Made by a program: the position numbers and the translations under genes
Notes under the pieces: model-generated
What the model saw: only the letters and a program-made list of their open reading frames with translations
What the model was told of the DNA's origin: nothing
Database searches by the model: none
Source of the DNA: Smallanthus sonchifolius
Taxonomy: Eukaryota; Streptophyta; Magnoliopsida; Asterales; Asteraceae
Assembly: GCA_023525975.1 (NCBI GenBank)
Contig: CM042043.1
Location: 31,196,001-31,260,000, forward strand
Reading direction: 5' to 3'
DNA length: 64,000 bases
Shown: piece after piece, positions 1 through 10,639 of the stretch
How the letters are laid out: each line of letters begins with the position of its first letter
How positions within the stretch are numbered: the stretch's first letter is position 1

Positions 1-322
1 TTTTGTAACCTCTGAAGTTATGAAAAACTTCATTTGGCAAGCACATTTGAATGGCTCCCAAGGCTTTGATGTCTACCTCCATTTTCTTGATATCTTCATC
101 AGAGTACTTGGAGGGTTCTTTTGGAACCAATGCACCTCCGGAATCAGCAGAGGACACCATGGGTATGTATGGTCCATTTTTAATGGATTTCCACATCCCA
201 TATTCCTGATAGCAGAAGAAGCTTTCCATTCTGTTCTTCCACATATCGTAATCTTCACCAGACACCAGTCTTGGTGGTCTGTTGATGCTTCCAATATCTT
301 CAAATCCATTGTTTTGTGCCAT
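1..322 (-). CDS. Cop-1 Copia gag, N-terminal part (runs off left edge)
   Basis: From an ATG at 322 the minus strand stays open to base 1 (about 107 codons). The protein has the usual start of a plant Copia Gag: a PPRL motif, then DYDMWKNRMESFF near residue 30 and MWKSIKNGP near residue 50, followed by KALGAIQMCLP near residue 92. This is the DUF4219/UBN2-type capsid region, which assembles virus-like particles in the cytoplasm. The matching primer site and 5' LTR lie just upstream at 426-437 and 440-1232, so this is the 5' end of an element whose pol lies outside the window. No stop is seen in the visible part. The family call is solid; whether the whole element is intact cannot be seen. Confidence 0.85.
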   Translation of the reverse strand, partial: MAQNNGFEDIGSINRPPRLVSGEDYDMWKNRMESFFCYQEYGMWKSIKNGPYIPMVSSADSGGALVPKEPSKYSDEDIKKMEVDIKALGAIQMCLPNEVFHNFRGYK

Positions 323-425
323 TTTTATCTTTTAGACAATGAGTGACTTTTACCGAAGAGATAGATAAGAATAGAACCAGAGAATGATTAAACAAATGTG
401 AGTTTGTTTAATCTGTGAGCCAAAG

Positions 426-437
426 CTCTGATACCAC
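426..437 (-). other. Cop-1 primer-binding site
   Basis: The minus strand reads TGGTATCAGAGC two bases after the LTR end, the standard initiator tRNA-Met primer site of plant LTR elements. It fixes the orientation of Cop-1 and the inner edge of its 5' LTR. Confidence 0.9.
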
Positions 438-439
438 TT

Positions 440-1232
440 GTAGGATCGGTAAATACAAGATGGTTCTATTCCAGTTGAGATTGGCGGAAACAATCATAAC
501 TTAATCAAAGTAAACAAGTAGACGAGAAGAATACTGATAAAGGCAATTTGTATTAAGCTTCAAGTGTTACAAGATTACAGAGAAAAATCTTAAGCAAAAG
601 TTCTAGGATACAATGACTCTAAGTACTACTTATATAGTAACTTAGAATCAAGACAGACCCTTGATTCTAAGGATCAGATCTAACACAGACCGTTGATCTT
701 GTATTGAAGTTGTTCTATGTATAATGACAATAAACACTATAAAGGTTAACTTTACTCAAACGTCTTCTTAGGCATCATTGCTTGCATGCTTGGAGAAGAG
801 CGTTGTAGTGCTTTATTGTCTGCACCAGTGACATTCTTTCTGCATGGAGTGTGTCAGTGGTGTAGCCGAAAGTTGTCAGTGGTAATGGTTGCTTTTGCTT
901 TTGCAAGGTTGGTCAGCTGCAACATTTGATCTTCAATGGATGAATAACTATCAGCAGCAGAGTTGTTGATCAGCAGCAAGATGCAACCATCCAAAGCTGC
1001 TGATGATTTGCCTATCAACAGCATCAAGTGTTGATGTTGCTGAGAAGCCTATCCGCAGCAACTCTGGTCTTCAGCAGATAAGGCTATCCGCAGCAGATTT
1101 GTTCTTCAGCAGAAGAACAAGTATCCGCTGCAGATAAGCTTATCCGCAGCAGTTTGTTGGTCAGCAGCAAACTCTGAGATCAGCAGCATTTGTAGTTAGA
1201 GAATTTTGTAGCCATCAGTCTTTATTTCTACA
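440..1232 (-). repeat. Cop-1 5' LTR
   Basis: The LTR is bounded by TGTAGGA at 440 and TTCTACA ending at 1232, so on the minus strand it starts TGTAGAA and ends CCTACA beside the primer site. Length is about 793 bp. The stretch 900-1190 is packed with short CAGCAG-type units, including several copies of TATCCGCAGCAG and the self-complementary TGATCAGCAGCA. Bases 1233-1237 (TTATT) are the candidate target duplication, but its partner is outside the window, so the outer edge is inferred from the terminal dinucleotide only. Confidence 0.75.
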
Positions 1233-2661
1233 TTATTAGGGATATAATGGGATTTGTAACGACGATACGAAATGTTGAACGTCCTAAGAACGCTCTAATG
1301 ATCAAGGAATAGACGAACGTGTCCACGGAAATAAGAATTCTTAATATGCTTATTAAGATAGATACGTTTCGTGTCGAATGATAATATAATAAATAAACTC
1401 ACGTGTTTGTACCATCTAACAATGGTCTAAGAAAATAATACAACAATATATATTATTGTTAAGTTTAGAGAATTTCCCATTTAATAAATCATGTGGCAAA
1501 ATAATAAATATATTATTTATTTATTTTTGTATGGCAAAAATAATACGATAATCAATTGTGCGACAAAAATAATAACTCTATTATTTTTATTCGAGGATAA
1601 TAAACGTGAGTAAATAATATAAATATAATTATATTACTAACTAGTTTGAAACGTTACACGAGGTTTATAAACGAGGTGAAATAATATATAAATATATATT
1701 ATTTTATAATAGGGGTCACGGGTTGAAAATAATATAAACATGTTATTTTATAAGTGATAAATGATATGAAAATGGATTACAAAATCAAACCGAGCCTACG
1801 GGTGGATTTACGAGGCTAGAACATTATAATATATTAATATAATAATATAGGGAGTGATTTTATTTCATTAATTTACTTAAAAGTTGCTTTAAAAATAAAA
1901 AGCGGGTGGAGAGACTCGAACCCGGGTCTCTCCCCAAACAGTTCACAGACCCAACCACTCTAGCCCGCTTGTGAATCGCAACAGGATTAGTAACAAAATG
2001 GTTTTAACTTACAATTCCAGTGTACTCCCCTCACATACACACAAATGATCAAATCTAGTCCCAAACCCACAAATCTGGTCGCGATTGAACAAGGTAGCAT
2101 AGGGGTTTTAGTAATCTAGTATAGGTGATTATGTGGTTGAGTTTAATTTGAAAAATATCAAGTTTAAGTTCGATTAATTCCGGATTTAAGGGTCGTAACC
2201 CTAGAACAAGAACATGGAATCAATTTGATAAAATATGATGTTAAAAGACGTTGAATTCATAGGGCTTTTAAGATCAAAACCCCCAAATCGTTTTTATGAA
2301 CAAACCCTAGATCCGGATCTTATTCAATTCAATGATATAATATCAAATTACTATAGGGCTTTCAGTATACGGATAGTTATGAGTCTGAACATGCAATTTA
2401 ATTGAATTGAAACTTGGTCTAGGATGTGGCTCGACTAAACTCGAATACACAAGAACCCTAGAATTTGTTCTTGTTAAATTCGTTGATGTAAGCCCCAATT
2501 TACATAGGGCTTTTGTTCTATATAAGAAAACGAAACTGAGGAGATAATTGGTTACCAAAATGTGATACGGATTGAAGGAGATCGTGTAAACCAAGTGCCG
2601 ACGGTGACGAGGTTGACCTTCGGCGACTCCAACAGCTTCTCCGGTCAAATTGTCGTGCGTA
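1233..2661 (-). repeat. Gyp-1 Gypsy LTR remnant
   Basis: This gene-free AT-rich stretch is old LTR sequence. Its right part (about 2340-2650) aligns by eye with the U5-like part of the Gyp-5 LTR (about 30720-31040). Shared features are the AGGGCTTTC segment, the TAAGCCCCAATT hairpin arm with AGGGCTTTT, and the following GGTTACC and CTCCGG blocks. A tRNA-like module lies at 1902-1968. Orientation is minus, as in the Gyp-1 pol scrap at 3164-3507. Cop-1 interrupts it on the left and Cop-2 on the right. Neither LTR terminus is preserved. Confidence 0.6.
1902..1968 (-). other. tRNA-like module in Gyp-1 LTR
   Basis: On the minus strand the unit opens GCGGGCTAGAGTGGTTGGG (acceptor-like arm and A-box-like sequence), has a B-box-like GGTTCGAGTC about 40 bases on, and closes with CCCGC followed by a T run. 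The 5' GCGGG can pair with the 3' CCCGC. The T arm does not fold in the canonical register, so this is not a working tRNA. Related modules lie in the Gyp-2 and Gyp-6 LTRs in the same sense orientation. Confidence 0.55.
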
Positions 2662-3163
2662 ACAACAAGCACTTTTGTGTGACAAACACTCTAGATACTG
2701 TCTTAGCTTTTGTACTTGTCTTGTATGTATTAGTCTTTGTATGTTAGTGTCTGTATGTAATAGTTATCGAGTTGTAATTACCAATGTATGTACTAGTCAT
2801 CTGTTTTCTCTAAGTGTTTTGAGCACTTAGCATGTGCGCAGGAATTACTTCTTGCTACTTATCAAGTACACAAGAATACTCTGCGTACTTGTTAAGTACG
2901 CAGGAACAATTTGCCCTGCGCACTTAGTAAGTGCGTAGAGATCAGGTCTAGTATAAATAGGTTGTGGTGACAGAAGTTATGTACGCACTCATTTGTAACA
3001 TCCCTGTAACCTACAAGTTTTATAATAGACGAAGTTTGAAAGTGTTTTTGCTGTCGATTTACTTTGTGTTGCTTGATTCTCCACCTTGTCATGGGTATTC
3101 CGCACCCAGTCCGACTAGTCACACACACACACACGTAATGATCCGAGACACCCGGGACCTACA
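2662..3163 (+). mobile_element. Cop-2 solo Copia LTR
   Basis: This roughly 500 bp stretch is a diverged copy of the Cop-5 LTR (54529-55024). It shares the TTTGTGTGACA-ACACTCT start region, the palindrome array, the TATA box, the CACTTTGTGTTGCTTGATTCTCC-like segment, the pyrimidine/AC stretch and the end CCGGGACCTACA at 3163. No primer site or gag follows; the sequence returns to Gypsy pol at 3164, so it is a solo LTR or a truncated copy. The terminal TG is mutated and I see no target duplication. The left edge is placed by alignment only. Confidence 0.7.
2824..2960 (+). promoter_or_regulatory. Cop-2 U3 palindrome array and TATA box
   Basis: Four near-palindromes of the GCGTACTT-nnn-AAGTACGC type, in GTAC and GCAC variants, lie between 2824 and 2940. 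A TATAAATAG box follows at 2952-2960. The layout is that of a U3 promoter region and repeats in other LTRs of the window. Confidence 0.65.
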
Positions 3164-3507
3164 CTCGACCCAACAATGCTGTCGCATGTTCATCTCTTTC
3201 TGCTCAAAGATATGCTGAAGACTTTTGTGATCGGTGTAGATAGTGCACTTGGTACCGTATCCATATCTTTAGAGCGAAAACTATGGCTCCCAACTCTAGA
3301 TCATGAGTGGTGTAGTTTTTCTCGTGAATTTTCAGTTGACGCGAAGCGTATGCGATCATTTTTTCTTGTTGCATTAACACACAACCAAGACCTGTATGGA
3401 TGCATCGCAATGCACCACAAAAATATCCGTTCCCTCTAGAGGAGCTAGGATGGGTGCACTGCAAAGTTTCTGCTTAAAGAGTTGAAATGCTGACTCCTGA
3501 GTACGGA
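3164..3507 (-). pseudogene. Gyp-1 pol fragment (start of RNase H)
   Basis: Read on the minus strand, the fragment spells the RT/RNase H joint of a Gypsy pol: a FKQKLCSAPIL-like segment near 3480, GLGCVLMQQEKMIAYASRQL (about 3390-3330), then IHEKNYTTHDLELGAIVFAL. The end toward 3164 carries a degraded HYLHRSQKSS segment. It is a separate copy from Gyp-2, because Gyp-2 has its own version of the same region at 4487-4680. Integrase and protease are missing. It lies between Cop-2 and Gyp-2 and probably belongs with the LTR remnant at 1233-2661, since both are minus strand. Confidence 0.7.
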
Positions 3508-3661
3508 ACTTGAAGATCACACATCACCGAAAGATGTGGAGGGTATTGAAACCCTATGTTTATATAATGAAGAAGTATATTTCATAGAAGATAAACATGA
3601 AGATCACACATCACCGAAAGATTTGGAGGGAGGATATAATGAAGATGATGGTAATGAGTAT
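3508..3661 (+). other. Unidentified coding-like fragment with a duplicated motif
   Basis: I do not recognise this. One plus-strand frame stays open through the whole stretch and gives an acidic peptide in which EDHTSPKD-V/L-EG occurs twice (3511-3543 and 3600-3632), separated by 19 codons. The DNA copies are nearly identical. The fragment ends at the Gyp-2 LTR; its last five bases (AGTAT, 3657-3661) are the presumed target site of that insertion. It may be a scrap of a captured host gene or of an unknown element. Confidence 0.35.
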
Positions 3662-4483
3662 TGTCACACCCCAACTGACGGCGCAATACATCGGGGCGGG
3701 ACATGTAGACTGTTCATGAGCACATGGTTGACTAAATTGTAATATATTAAACATCACATTCATTTCATAATTCAAACCATACAAAATCCAACAAGGTACA
3801 TAAATTGAAATATATAAATTCTTTATTTAATTAAACTAGCTCCACAACTTAAATGAAGCATGTCTTGATCAACTCATATATTCGTACTTGAAACAAGATT
3901 AAAATAATGTCAACTAGAAAGTTGGTGAGCATACATAGGTTTTTAAGTAGATATCATAGTGTTGTGTGTATACCATCCATACATATCATGGTTAATAAGG
4001 CAATTATGGAGAGTTACTATTGTGAAACCAAATTATACAATTAAACCTTTGTAACTAGCATGCAAAAACCAAAATGTGTTGTCGGTAACAATCACCCTAA
4101 CTACGTGGGTTTGTCAGACTCAATAGATCTATCATTGTTAACCGCCGACTTGTATAGTTAATGATTGCACATGTAAATTGCACACAAAATGTAGTTAACA
4201 CATCTAGTACACAGACATAAGGCTCAAATTGCACACATGAATGTAGGGTGGAATTGTATTGTGTAGTTTGCTAAACATTATATATTTGTATTCATGTTCT
4301 ACCCTAAAACGTAAATAGTATAAAAAGGAGCTATGTAAAACTCACTTGTACCAAAGGTGAAGATAGCACAGGAGAATATGTAGCAAAATAATCCTTGCAA
4401 CTCACAAAATTAACCTAGAGTGAAAGTGTATGAACTTGAATTAACATTGTGCATTATGTCTATAGTAGGGTATAGGGTTTCAA
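3662..4483 (-). repeat. Gyp-2 3' LTR, truncated
   Basis: It starts TGTCACACCCCAACTGACGG, the minus-strand LTR end, and runs parallel to 7939-8760 with few differences, including the GTTGGTGAGCATACATAGG block and the GGGGTGGAAC-like segment near the leader side. Homology stops in AGGGTTTCA at about 4483, where pol sequence begins. Confidence 0.8.
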
Positions 4484-4486
4484 TGG

Positions 4487-6007
4487 TGCATTAAGCGATC
4501 ACCTTGCCTCGTTGCATGAGGACACAACCGAGACCTTGGTTCGAGGCATCACAGTAGACAACTAGATCATCATTCCCATCAGGGAGGGTCAAAATAGGAG
4601 CATTGCACAACTTTTGCTTGAGAGTCTGGAAAGCTTCTTCTTATTTTGGTCCCCATTCATAAGGTTTACCCTTGTGTGTCAAGATAGTGAGGGGGACGAC
4701 AGTCTTAGAGAAGTTTGAAATGAAACGGCGGTAATAACCCGCAAGACCAAGAAATGAACGACGGTAGGGGTCTTAGGGGCACTCCAATTTCTGACGGCTT
4801 CGATCTTAGCAGGGTTAACATGAATTCCCTTTTCATTGACAATATGTCCCAAGAATTGAACTTCCTTTAGCAAAAATTCACACTTAGAGAACTTGGCATA
4901 TAGTTGTTCTTTCCTTAAGAGGTCCAAAACTAACCTAAGGTGTTGCTCATGATCTGATTTAGTCTTGGACTAGATTAGGATATCGTCAATGAAGACGATC
5001 ACGAATTTATCAAGGTACGATTTGCACACACGATTCATGAGGTCCATGAAAACCGCGGGTGCATTGGTTCACCCAAAAGGCATAACCATGAACTCGTAAT
5101 GACCATACCTTGTACAGAAGGCAGTCTTTGAAATATCTTCATCTTGTACGCGGAGTTGGTGATAACCAGATCAAAGATCAAATCTTCGAGAAGAAGGTAG
5201 AACCTTGAAGTTGATCAAAGAGATCATCAATCCTAGGTAACGGGTAACGGTTTTTGATGGTAAGCTTGTTGAGTTCACAGTAGTCAATACACATACGAAA
5301 CGATCCATCCTTCTTCTTGACGAATAAGACGAATGTATCCCACGGTGAATGACTTAGAAGAATGAAACCTTTGTCTGAGAGTTCTTGAAGTTGGCTTGCA
5401 AGTTTTTGCATTTCCAAAGGTGCGAGTCGGTATGGAGCCTAGCTACGGGGTTAGCTCAGGGCACAAGATCAATGCATACTTGTTGGACGGGCGGAAGACC
5501 GGATAGATCTTCAGGGAATACTTTGGGAAAATCCCGAATGATGGGGATGTCTTGGATACTCCTCTCTTTATCATCCTTTTGGACACCATGGGCTAAGAAA
5601 GCTACATACTTCTTTCGTAACTACTTTTGGGCGGTAGTACACGACATTAGCTTGAGTCCTTTACAAGGATTTTCACCAAAGACCCTCAACGTGTTGCCCG
5701 ATGGGAGGGGTATTTGGATACACTTCTCAAAACAGACGACTTCAGCATGGTGATTTGACAACCAATCCATGCCTATGATGATGTCAAAAATCCCTAGTGG
5801 CATCGGTACGAGGTTGACTGGAAACATCTGTTCATTGAGTTCTAAGGAGCATTCATAGATAATGGAGTCAGTTGTGATGGAGTTGCCATTTGCTACTTCA
5901 ACGGTGAATGTTTTCTCTAGTTTGGATCGTGTTTTTGCAAGTAAAGGTTCAATGTTAAGTGACACAAAACTCCTATCATCACCGGTATCAAATAATATGG
6001 AGGCATA
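4487..6007 (-). pseudogene. Gyp-2 pol (protease and reverse transcriptase), degraded
   Basis: On the minus strand the order is a protease segment beginning YASILFDTG right after the gag stop, with IIGMDWLSNHHAEVVC (about 5790-5735). RT blocks follow: FRMCIDYCELNKLTIKNRYP (5305-5245), the FIDDIL catalytic motif near 5000-4985, KCEF-LKEVQFLGH (4890-4850), and the LGLAGYYRRF-equivalent near 4750. It ends in the first residues of RNase H (GLGCVLMQRGKVI, about 4545-4500). Several frameshifts and stops break it. The family is clear by comparison with Gyp-5, whose RT is nearly intact. RNase H remainder and integrase are lost in the deletion. Confidence 0.85.
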
Positions 6008-7252
6008 TTAACTATTAACGAGGAACGTACCATTGACCACATCATTGTTGGCTTGAGCTTCATTGGCGTTTATGTTGAAAGCACGTCCACGAGCCCCGCC
6101 TTGGTTAGCATTGATAAACTTTGAGCTCTGATTACGGAAGTAATTTGGGTTGCCAAATTCATAACAAGCACGTCCATTTGCAATGGCTGGATCCCCTTGA
6201 TTAGCCACTTGTTGGTTGGTTCGGTTTGTTGGGTTGGTTTGGTTGGCAAGTGCCTTGGCTCGACAAACCTTAGCTGTATGTCCATATTTCCCACAGTGGT
6301 TGCAAAGGTGGAAAGGAATGTTTTGAGGATAGTGATATTTGCATGTGTTACAAAGTGGGTAGCTGCCCACATACGGTTTCTTGGTTGGAGCTTGAGCCAT
6401 GGGTGCAACTTGGTTAACGGGAGTAGCCGGAGTGACTACGACATACTTTTTAGCTTTTCTCTTCTTATTGTTGTGGCAAGGTTCAGTTGTGACTTCTTTG
6501 ATGGGTACGGAGGTTGTTGTGGTGTCGGAAACTTTCTTTGTGCCCTTTCTTGTTAATGTTCTCACCTTCACATGATTATCAGTTAGGGTGGCGGATAGAC
6601 GGATAACGTCTTCAAGAGTAGCAGGATTTCTTCCTAGAACCGTATCCTGAATCTGTCTGGGCAACCCACCAATGTACTTTTCAATGCAACGGGACATCAG
6701 TGTGACCATATGGGGCACAAGAAGACTCAACTCATGGAAACGAGTTGTATAAGCCAAACTCTCACCGCTGTCTTGAGTAAGGTCCCAAAACTCGGCCTCT
6801 AGTTTATTCATTTCATTTTGAGGACAGAACTCCTCGGTCATAAGTCTTTTCATTTTATCCCATGGCAAGGTCATTTCCGCATCCATACCTCTAGTCCTCC
6901 TCTCACCATTCCACCATGTGAGCGCCCGTTTCTGGAAGACTCCGGTGGCATGACGAACCCGGAGGTTGTCGGGGCAGTCACTATTAAGGAAAGTGCCCTC
7001 AATACTTTCAAACCATTGAAGGAGTCCCGTGGCTCCTACGGTGCCATAGAATTTGAGGGGATTACACGAATTGAAGTGTTTGAAGGTTGGCTCCACCACC
7101 ACCACCACCATTAGCACCAATGGTGCCCCCATTGTTATTGTTATTGGCCTGGGTGAGTTGGGTAACAAGTTGGGTGCGAAGAGCAGCAAGATCAGGGTTA
7201 TTGTTGGTCTCGTTGGCATGACGGGGAGGCATTCTACAAATTTGCACAACAC
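6008..7252 (-). CDS. Gyp-2 gag
   Basis: One open frame of 414 codons. The retrotransposon Gag (capsid) core contains FKHFNSCNPLKFYGTVGATG (near residue 57), LLQWFESIEGTF and LTWWNGE, and continues with MTEEFCPQNEMNKLEAEFW and LSRCIEKYIGGLPRQIQ-like sequence. A nucleocapsid part follows, with a zinc knuckle CNHCGKYGHTAKVC and a damaged second knuckle in which the later Cys residues are lost (CYEFGNPNYFRNQSS). A run of CAC/CCA codons near 7094-7112 encodes Gly repeats on this strand. The frame ends VNS at a TAA (6008-6010), after which the protease frame continues without a shift; Gyp-5 has the same arrangement. The natural start could be the ATG near 7231 rather than the first ATG at 7252. Confidence 0.85.
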   Translation of the reverse strand: MLCKFVECLPVMPTRPTITLILLLFAPNLLPNSPRPITITMGAPLVLMVVVVVEPTFKHFNSCNPLKFYGTVGATGLLQWFESIEGTFLNSDCPDNLRVRHATGVFQKRALTWWNGERRTRGMDAEMTLPWDKMKRLMTEEFCPQNEMNKLEAEFWDLTQDSGESLAYTTRFHELSLLVPHMVTLMSRCIEKYIGGLPRQIQDTVLGRNPATLEDVIRLSATLTDNHVKVRTLTRKGTKKVSDTTTTSVPIKEVTTEPCHNNKKRKAKKYVVVTPATPVNQVAPMAQAPTKKPYVGSYPLCNTCKYHYPQNIPFHLCNHCGKYGHTAKVCRAKALANQTNPTNRTNQQVANQGDPAIANGRACYEFGNPNYFRNQSSKFINANQGGARGRAFNINANEAQANNDVVNGTFLVNS

Positions 7253-7938
7253 AAGAAGAGATGTAAGAATTTATGAAAGTTGATTGGATTTAAAGAGGAT
7301 AAGATAGTAAATAAACATAAGTAATTCATAGTTTGGATTGTACTCAAATAGTGACATAATCACTTGAATACTATGACATATTAAGGTTAATTAAACTCAT
7401 ATAACTTTCAAGGAGACATGCTTTAACCTATAAGTAAACACTCATCCCGGGAATTCCCAGGAAAGCATACGGGTCCCTCGGTTGATTGGGATTTATAGGA
7501 AATGCTTTGCTAGACAAAAAACCCAGAATACAGGTGTCACCCTTCCAGATTGCACGTGTCCTCTAATAATTAACAAAGTTTAAAACCTTAACGGGGTGTA
7601 AAAGAAAATTTTTTAGACTTAGGTCTATGAGTAGGAAGTTTCCACATGCTATGATGATGACGACAGAGAAGCAGCTAAGAAGGATATGAGGCTTAGGGTA
7701 TGGGTACGGATATTGTTTATTTAGTTTATTATTTAGGTATAGCCTAATAAGTCATGAATTCTAACAAATAAGGCATCAAATAAACTAACACATAACATAG
7801 TAAGCATGTAACACATAGCATGTAGCACATATCACATAATCATAAAGCATGTCATAAGTGGGTCTCCTAAGGTTATAGTCTAGGTCAAGGGTATCTAATA
7901 ACCAAATTCCCTATAACCAAGGCTCTGATAATGAGTTC
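7253..7938 (-). other. Gyp-2 leader and degraded primer site
   Basis: This is an untranslated leader between gag and the 5' LTR. It parallels the Gyp-5 leader (28316-29016) and, inverted, the Gyp-6 leader. All three contain a GGAATTCCC/GGAATCCCC segment beside GCATACGG, and the CTATAACC-rich stretch next to the primer site. The primer site at about 7923-7935 reads CTCTGATAATGAG instead of CTCTGATACCA, so it would prime poorly. Confidence 0.75.
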
Positions 7939-10610
7939 TCTCACACCCCAACCGACGACGGAATACGTCGGGGCGGGACATGTAGACTGTTCATGAGCAC
8001 ATGGTTAACTATATTATAATATATTAAACATCACATTCATTTCATAATTCAAACCAAAAAAAATCCAACAAGGTACATAAATTGAAATACAAAAGTTCTT
8101 TATTTAATTAAACTAGGTCCACAACTTAACTGAAGCATGTCTTGATCAACTCATATATTCGTACCTGAAACATGATTAAAATAATGTCAACTAGAAAGTT
8201 GGTGAGCATACATAGGTTTTTAAGTAGATATCATAATTTTGTGTGTATACAATCCATACATATCATGGTTAATAAGACAATTATGGAGAGTTACTATTGT
8301 GAAACCAAATTGTACAATCAAACCTTTGTAACTAGCATGCAAAAACCAAAATGTGTTGTCGGTAACAATCACCCTAACTGGGTGGGTTTGTCAGACTCAA
8401 TAGATCATTCATTGTTAATCGTCGGCTTGTATAGTTAATGATTGCACATGTAAATTGCACACAAAATGTAATTAACACACCTAGTACTCAGACATAAGGC
8501 TCAAATTGCACACATGAATGTAGGGTGGAATTGTATTGTGTAGTTTGCAAAACATTGTATATTTGTATTCATGTTCCACTCCAAAATGTAAATAGTGTAA
8601 AAAGGGGCTATGTAAAACTCACTTGTATCAATGGTGAAGATAGCACAAGAGAATAGGTAGCAAAATGATCCTTGCAACTCACAAAGTTAACCTAGAATGA
8701 AAGTGTATGAACTTGAATTAACATTGTGCATTATGTCAATAGTAGGGTCTAGGGTTTCAGTGAGAGTGAGTGTAGGGATTTGTACAAAAGTGTTTGTGTA
8801 TTTCATGTGAAGGATGTATATAAGTTGATGTTTGTATTCACATAAAAGTTTAAATGTCAAATTTAATATCAAAGCATGTCTGACTCAAAGAAAGTAATAA
8901 TTGTTTAAGGGTAAATAATTTAAATAAATAAGTTCTTTTTATTTATTTATTTATTTATTATTATAACAATGGGACCTAAAAAGGGAGGTGTAAATATATA
9001 TTAGTATAAGTTAAAACCCTAATTGAATTGTTAATGTAATAAAATAACTAATAAATAAATTTATTTATTATTAAAGTAGTATGTTCAAAAATTACGAATG
9101 TAAATGTGTTTGTTAATGTATATTAGCAGAGTTTTATTTGCTTAAATATGGTTTAAACTCCATTATATATATTTAGTTTAATAGAAAAAAATGATTTATA
9201 GGAATTTATTTTTATTTATATAAAAATATCTTGTTATAATATTTGTAAGCTTAGGAAATTAAATACTTTGTATAATTATTTAAAATATATTTTTAAATAA
9301 TTAAAATGAGATTTTAAACAACTAAATTTGTAAAAAAGAATTATTTTATGTTATAATTTGCAAACTTTTGTTGTATTCTTATCTAAATAATGTAGGGTTT
9401 ATAAAATATTTTTTATACAAATTTTTAGAGCATTCGAAACGGTTTTAAAAAATAACCAGACCACCCGGCTCGAACCCGGGTGGCTTCTGTGTGGCGAGCA
9501 TAAGTTACCACTGGACCAGTATCCATGACACAGAACCGGTTTAAAATCTTTTAACCTCGCAGTACAGTGGAGCCGGGTTTGGTTTCTACGTTTGCGCAAA
9601 AAGGGCCGGTCTTGTGGAACCCAAAAATATAATTTCGTTAAATAAGTTTAAACCAAACTCCCAATGCAGAATCGCATGAATAAGAACATGAACGCTAATT
9701 CGATTTAGATCCGATTGGTTCTGTTAGTGAAAATTGATATGGGGCTAATGGCATGCATCAAATAACGAATCAAATGACATAATTCTTACATGGATTGGCG
9801 TATTATTGAGTACCGACGACTAGGATAACATATGCGAGGTTCTTGGTGCTTGATTGGGGTCCGGAGTGGAAATGGGGTGAGTGTGCGTGATTAGAGAGTT
9901 TGTAAGAGTGTTTGCGAAAGTTAGGGAATGTCACTCATTGTTTAATTTCGTCTTAATCGATCAATTCAATCCAACCTTGCAGACGACAGCGTCGAAGTGG
10001 TTTACGCGTGAATTCATTTGATTGCCAATGAATTGGGTCACGAAATAGGGTTGAATACATTAGGGAATCGTTTGTACGTGATTTGCAGACTTAAACCGCG
10101 TTCAATTTCGTGATTGGGGGTTTGATTTGTTTCGGTTTGACCCTGGTTAGTCAACCAAAATTGAAATTCGAATTTGGCGGCTCAAATCGTCAAATTGGTA
10201 TGTTAGATTGATTGGGAAACGATCGGGAATCATTCAATAATCAAGGCAGGTCCATATGGGTCGGATTGATTGATTTTTGGATGATGGATCCCACCAAATC
10301 GATCCTGTTTGACTTTTAAAAGTCAAATCTAGTCAAAATCTTGTGAATGGGGTCAAAATCAAGGTAAAAAGGTTTAGCCCAAGGGTGCGGGTTCAAATTG
10401 GAAGTTCCAAATGTTCAAATGTTCAATTTTAAGGGTGTAGGTTCAATTTGAGTGTCCAACTGATAAATGGTTGAAACTAGTTTATTTAATTTGTAAGTAT
10501 TTACATCTATATATATTTATAACTTTATTTTTGGTTTAAAACTTTATAAATCTTATGAATTAGCGAGTTTTGAAATATTTTAGTATTTTATACAATTTAC
10601 ATATGTTAAT
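7939..10610 (-). repeat. Gyp-2 5' LTR
   Basis: The inner end is CACACCCCAACCGACGACGG (terminal TG changed to TC). The LTR continues through AT-rich sequence (8900-9420), a tRNA-like module (9461-9520) and a segment rich in GTTTGACTTTTAAAAGTCAA near 10310. It fades near a TA-repeat at 10615. The distal TGTTACA terminus is not found, so the outer end appears truncated against the MULE. Length is about 2.7 kb, in the range of the related Gyp-4 to Gyp-6 LTRs. No gene is present; the ORFs here are chance. Confidence 0.75.
9461..9520 (-). other. tRNA-like module in Gyp-2 LTR
   Basis: The minus strand shows an A-box-like GGTCCAGTGGTAAC and, about 40 bases later, a B-box CGGGTTCGAGCCGGGTGG, followed by a T-rich run. 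The same two boxes with the same spacing occur in Gyp-6 (51955-52022). It does not form a full cloverleaf with a recognisable anticodon arm. Confidence 0.6.
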
Positions 10611-10639
10611 TTGTGTATATATATATATACATAGGACAA

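Larger units (their letters stand above)
3662..10610 (-). mobile_element. Gyp-2, Tekay/Del-like Gypsy element with internal deletion
   Basis: The order on the minus strand is 5' LTR (7939-about 10610), degraded primer site, leader, gag, protease, RT, start of RNase H, and then directly a partial 3' LTR (3662-4483). The two LTR pieces match closely over their first 820 bp from the TGTCACACCCC end. RNase H remainder, integrase and the U3 side of the 3' LTR were removed by one deletion with its junction at about 4483-4487. Many stops and frameshifts make it non-autonomous. The gag and pol proteins are clear relatives of Gyp-5. Confidence 0.8.

Noticed and set aside
1902..1968. A functional tRNA gene
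   Set aside because: A and B boxes are present, but the T arm and anticodon arm do not fold canonically, and copies track Gypsy LTRs.
4100..4480. Separate insertion of a solo LTR between two pol pieces
   Set aside because: The LTR end at 3662 is in the same orientation as Gyp-2 and joins pol without a second LTR end, so an internal deletion of Gyp-2 is simpler.
6818..7114. Plus-strand ORF ending in a six-histidine run
   Set aside because: Antisense shadow of the Gyp-2 gag; the His codons are the reverse of a Gly-codon run.
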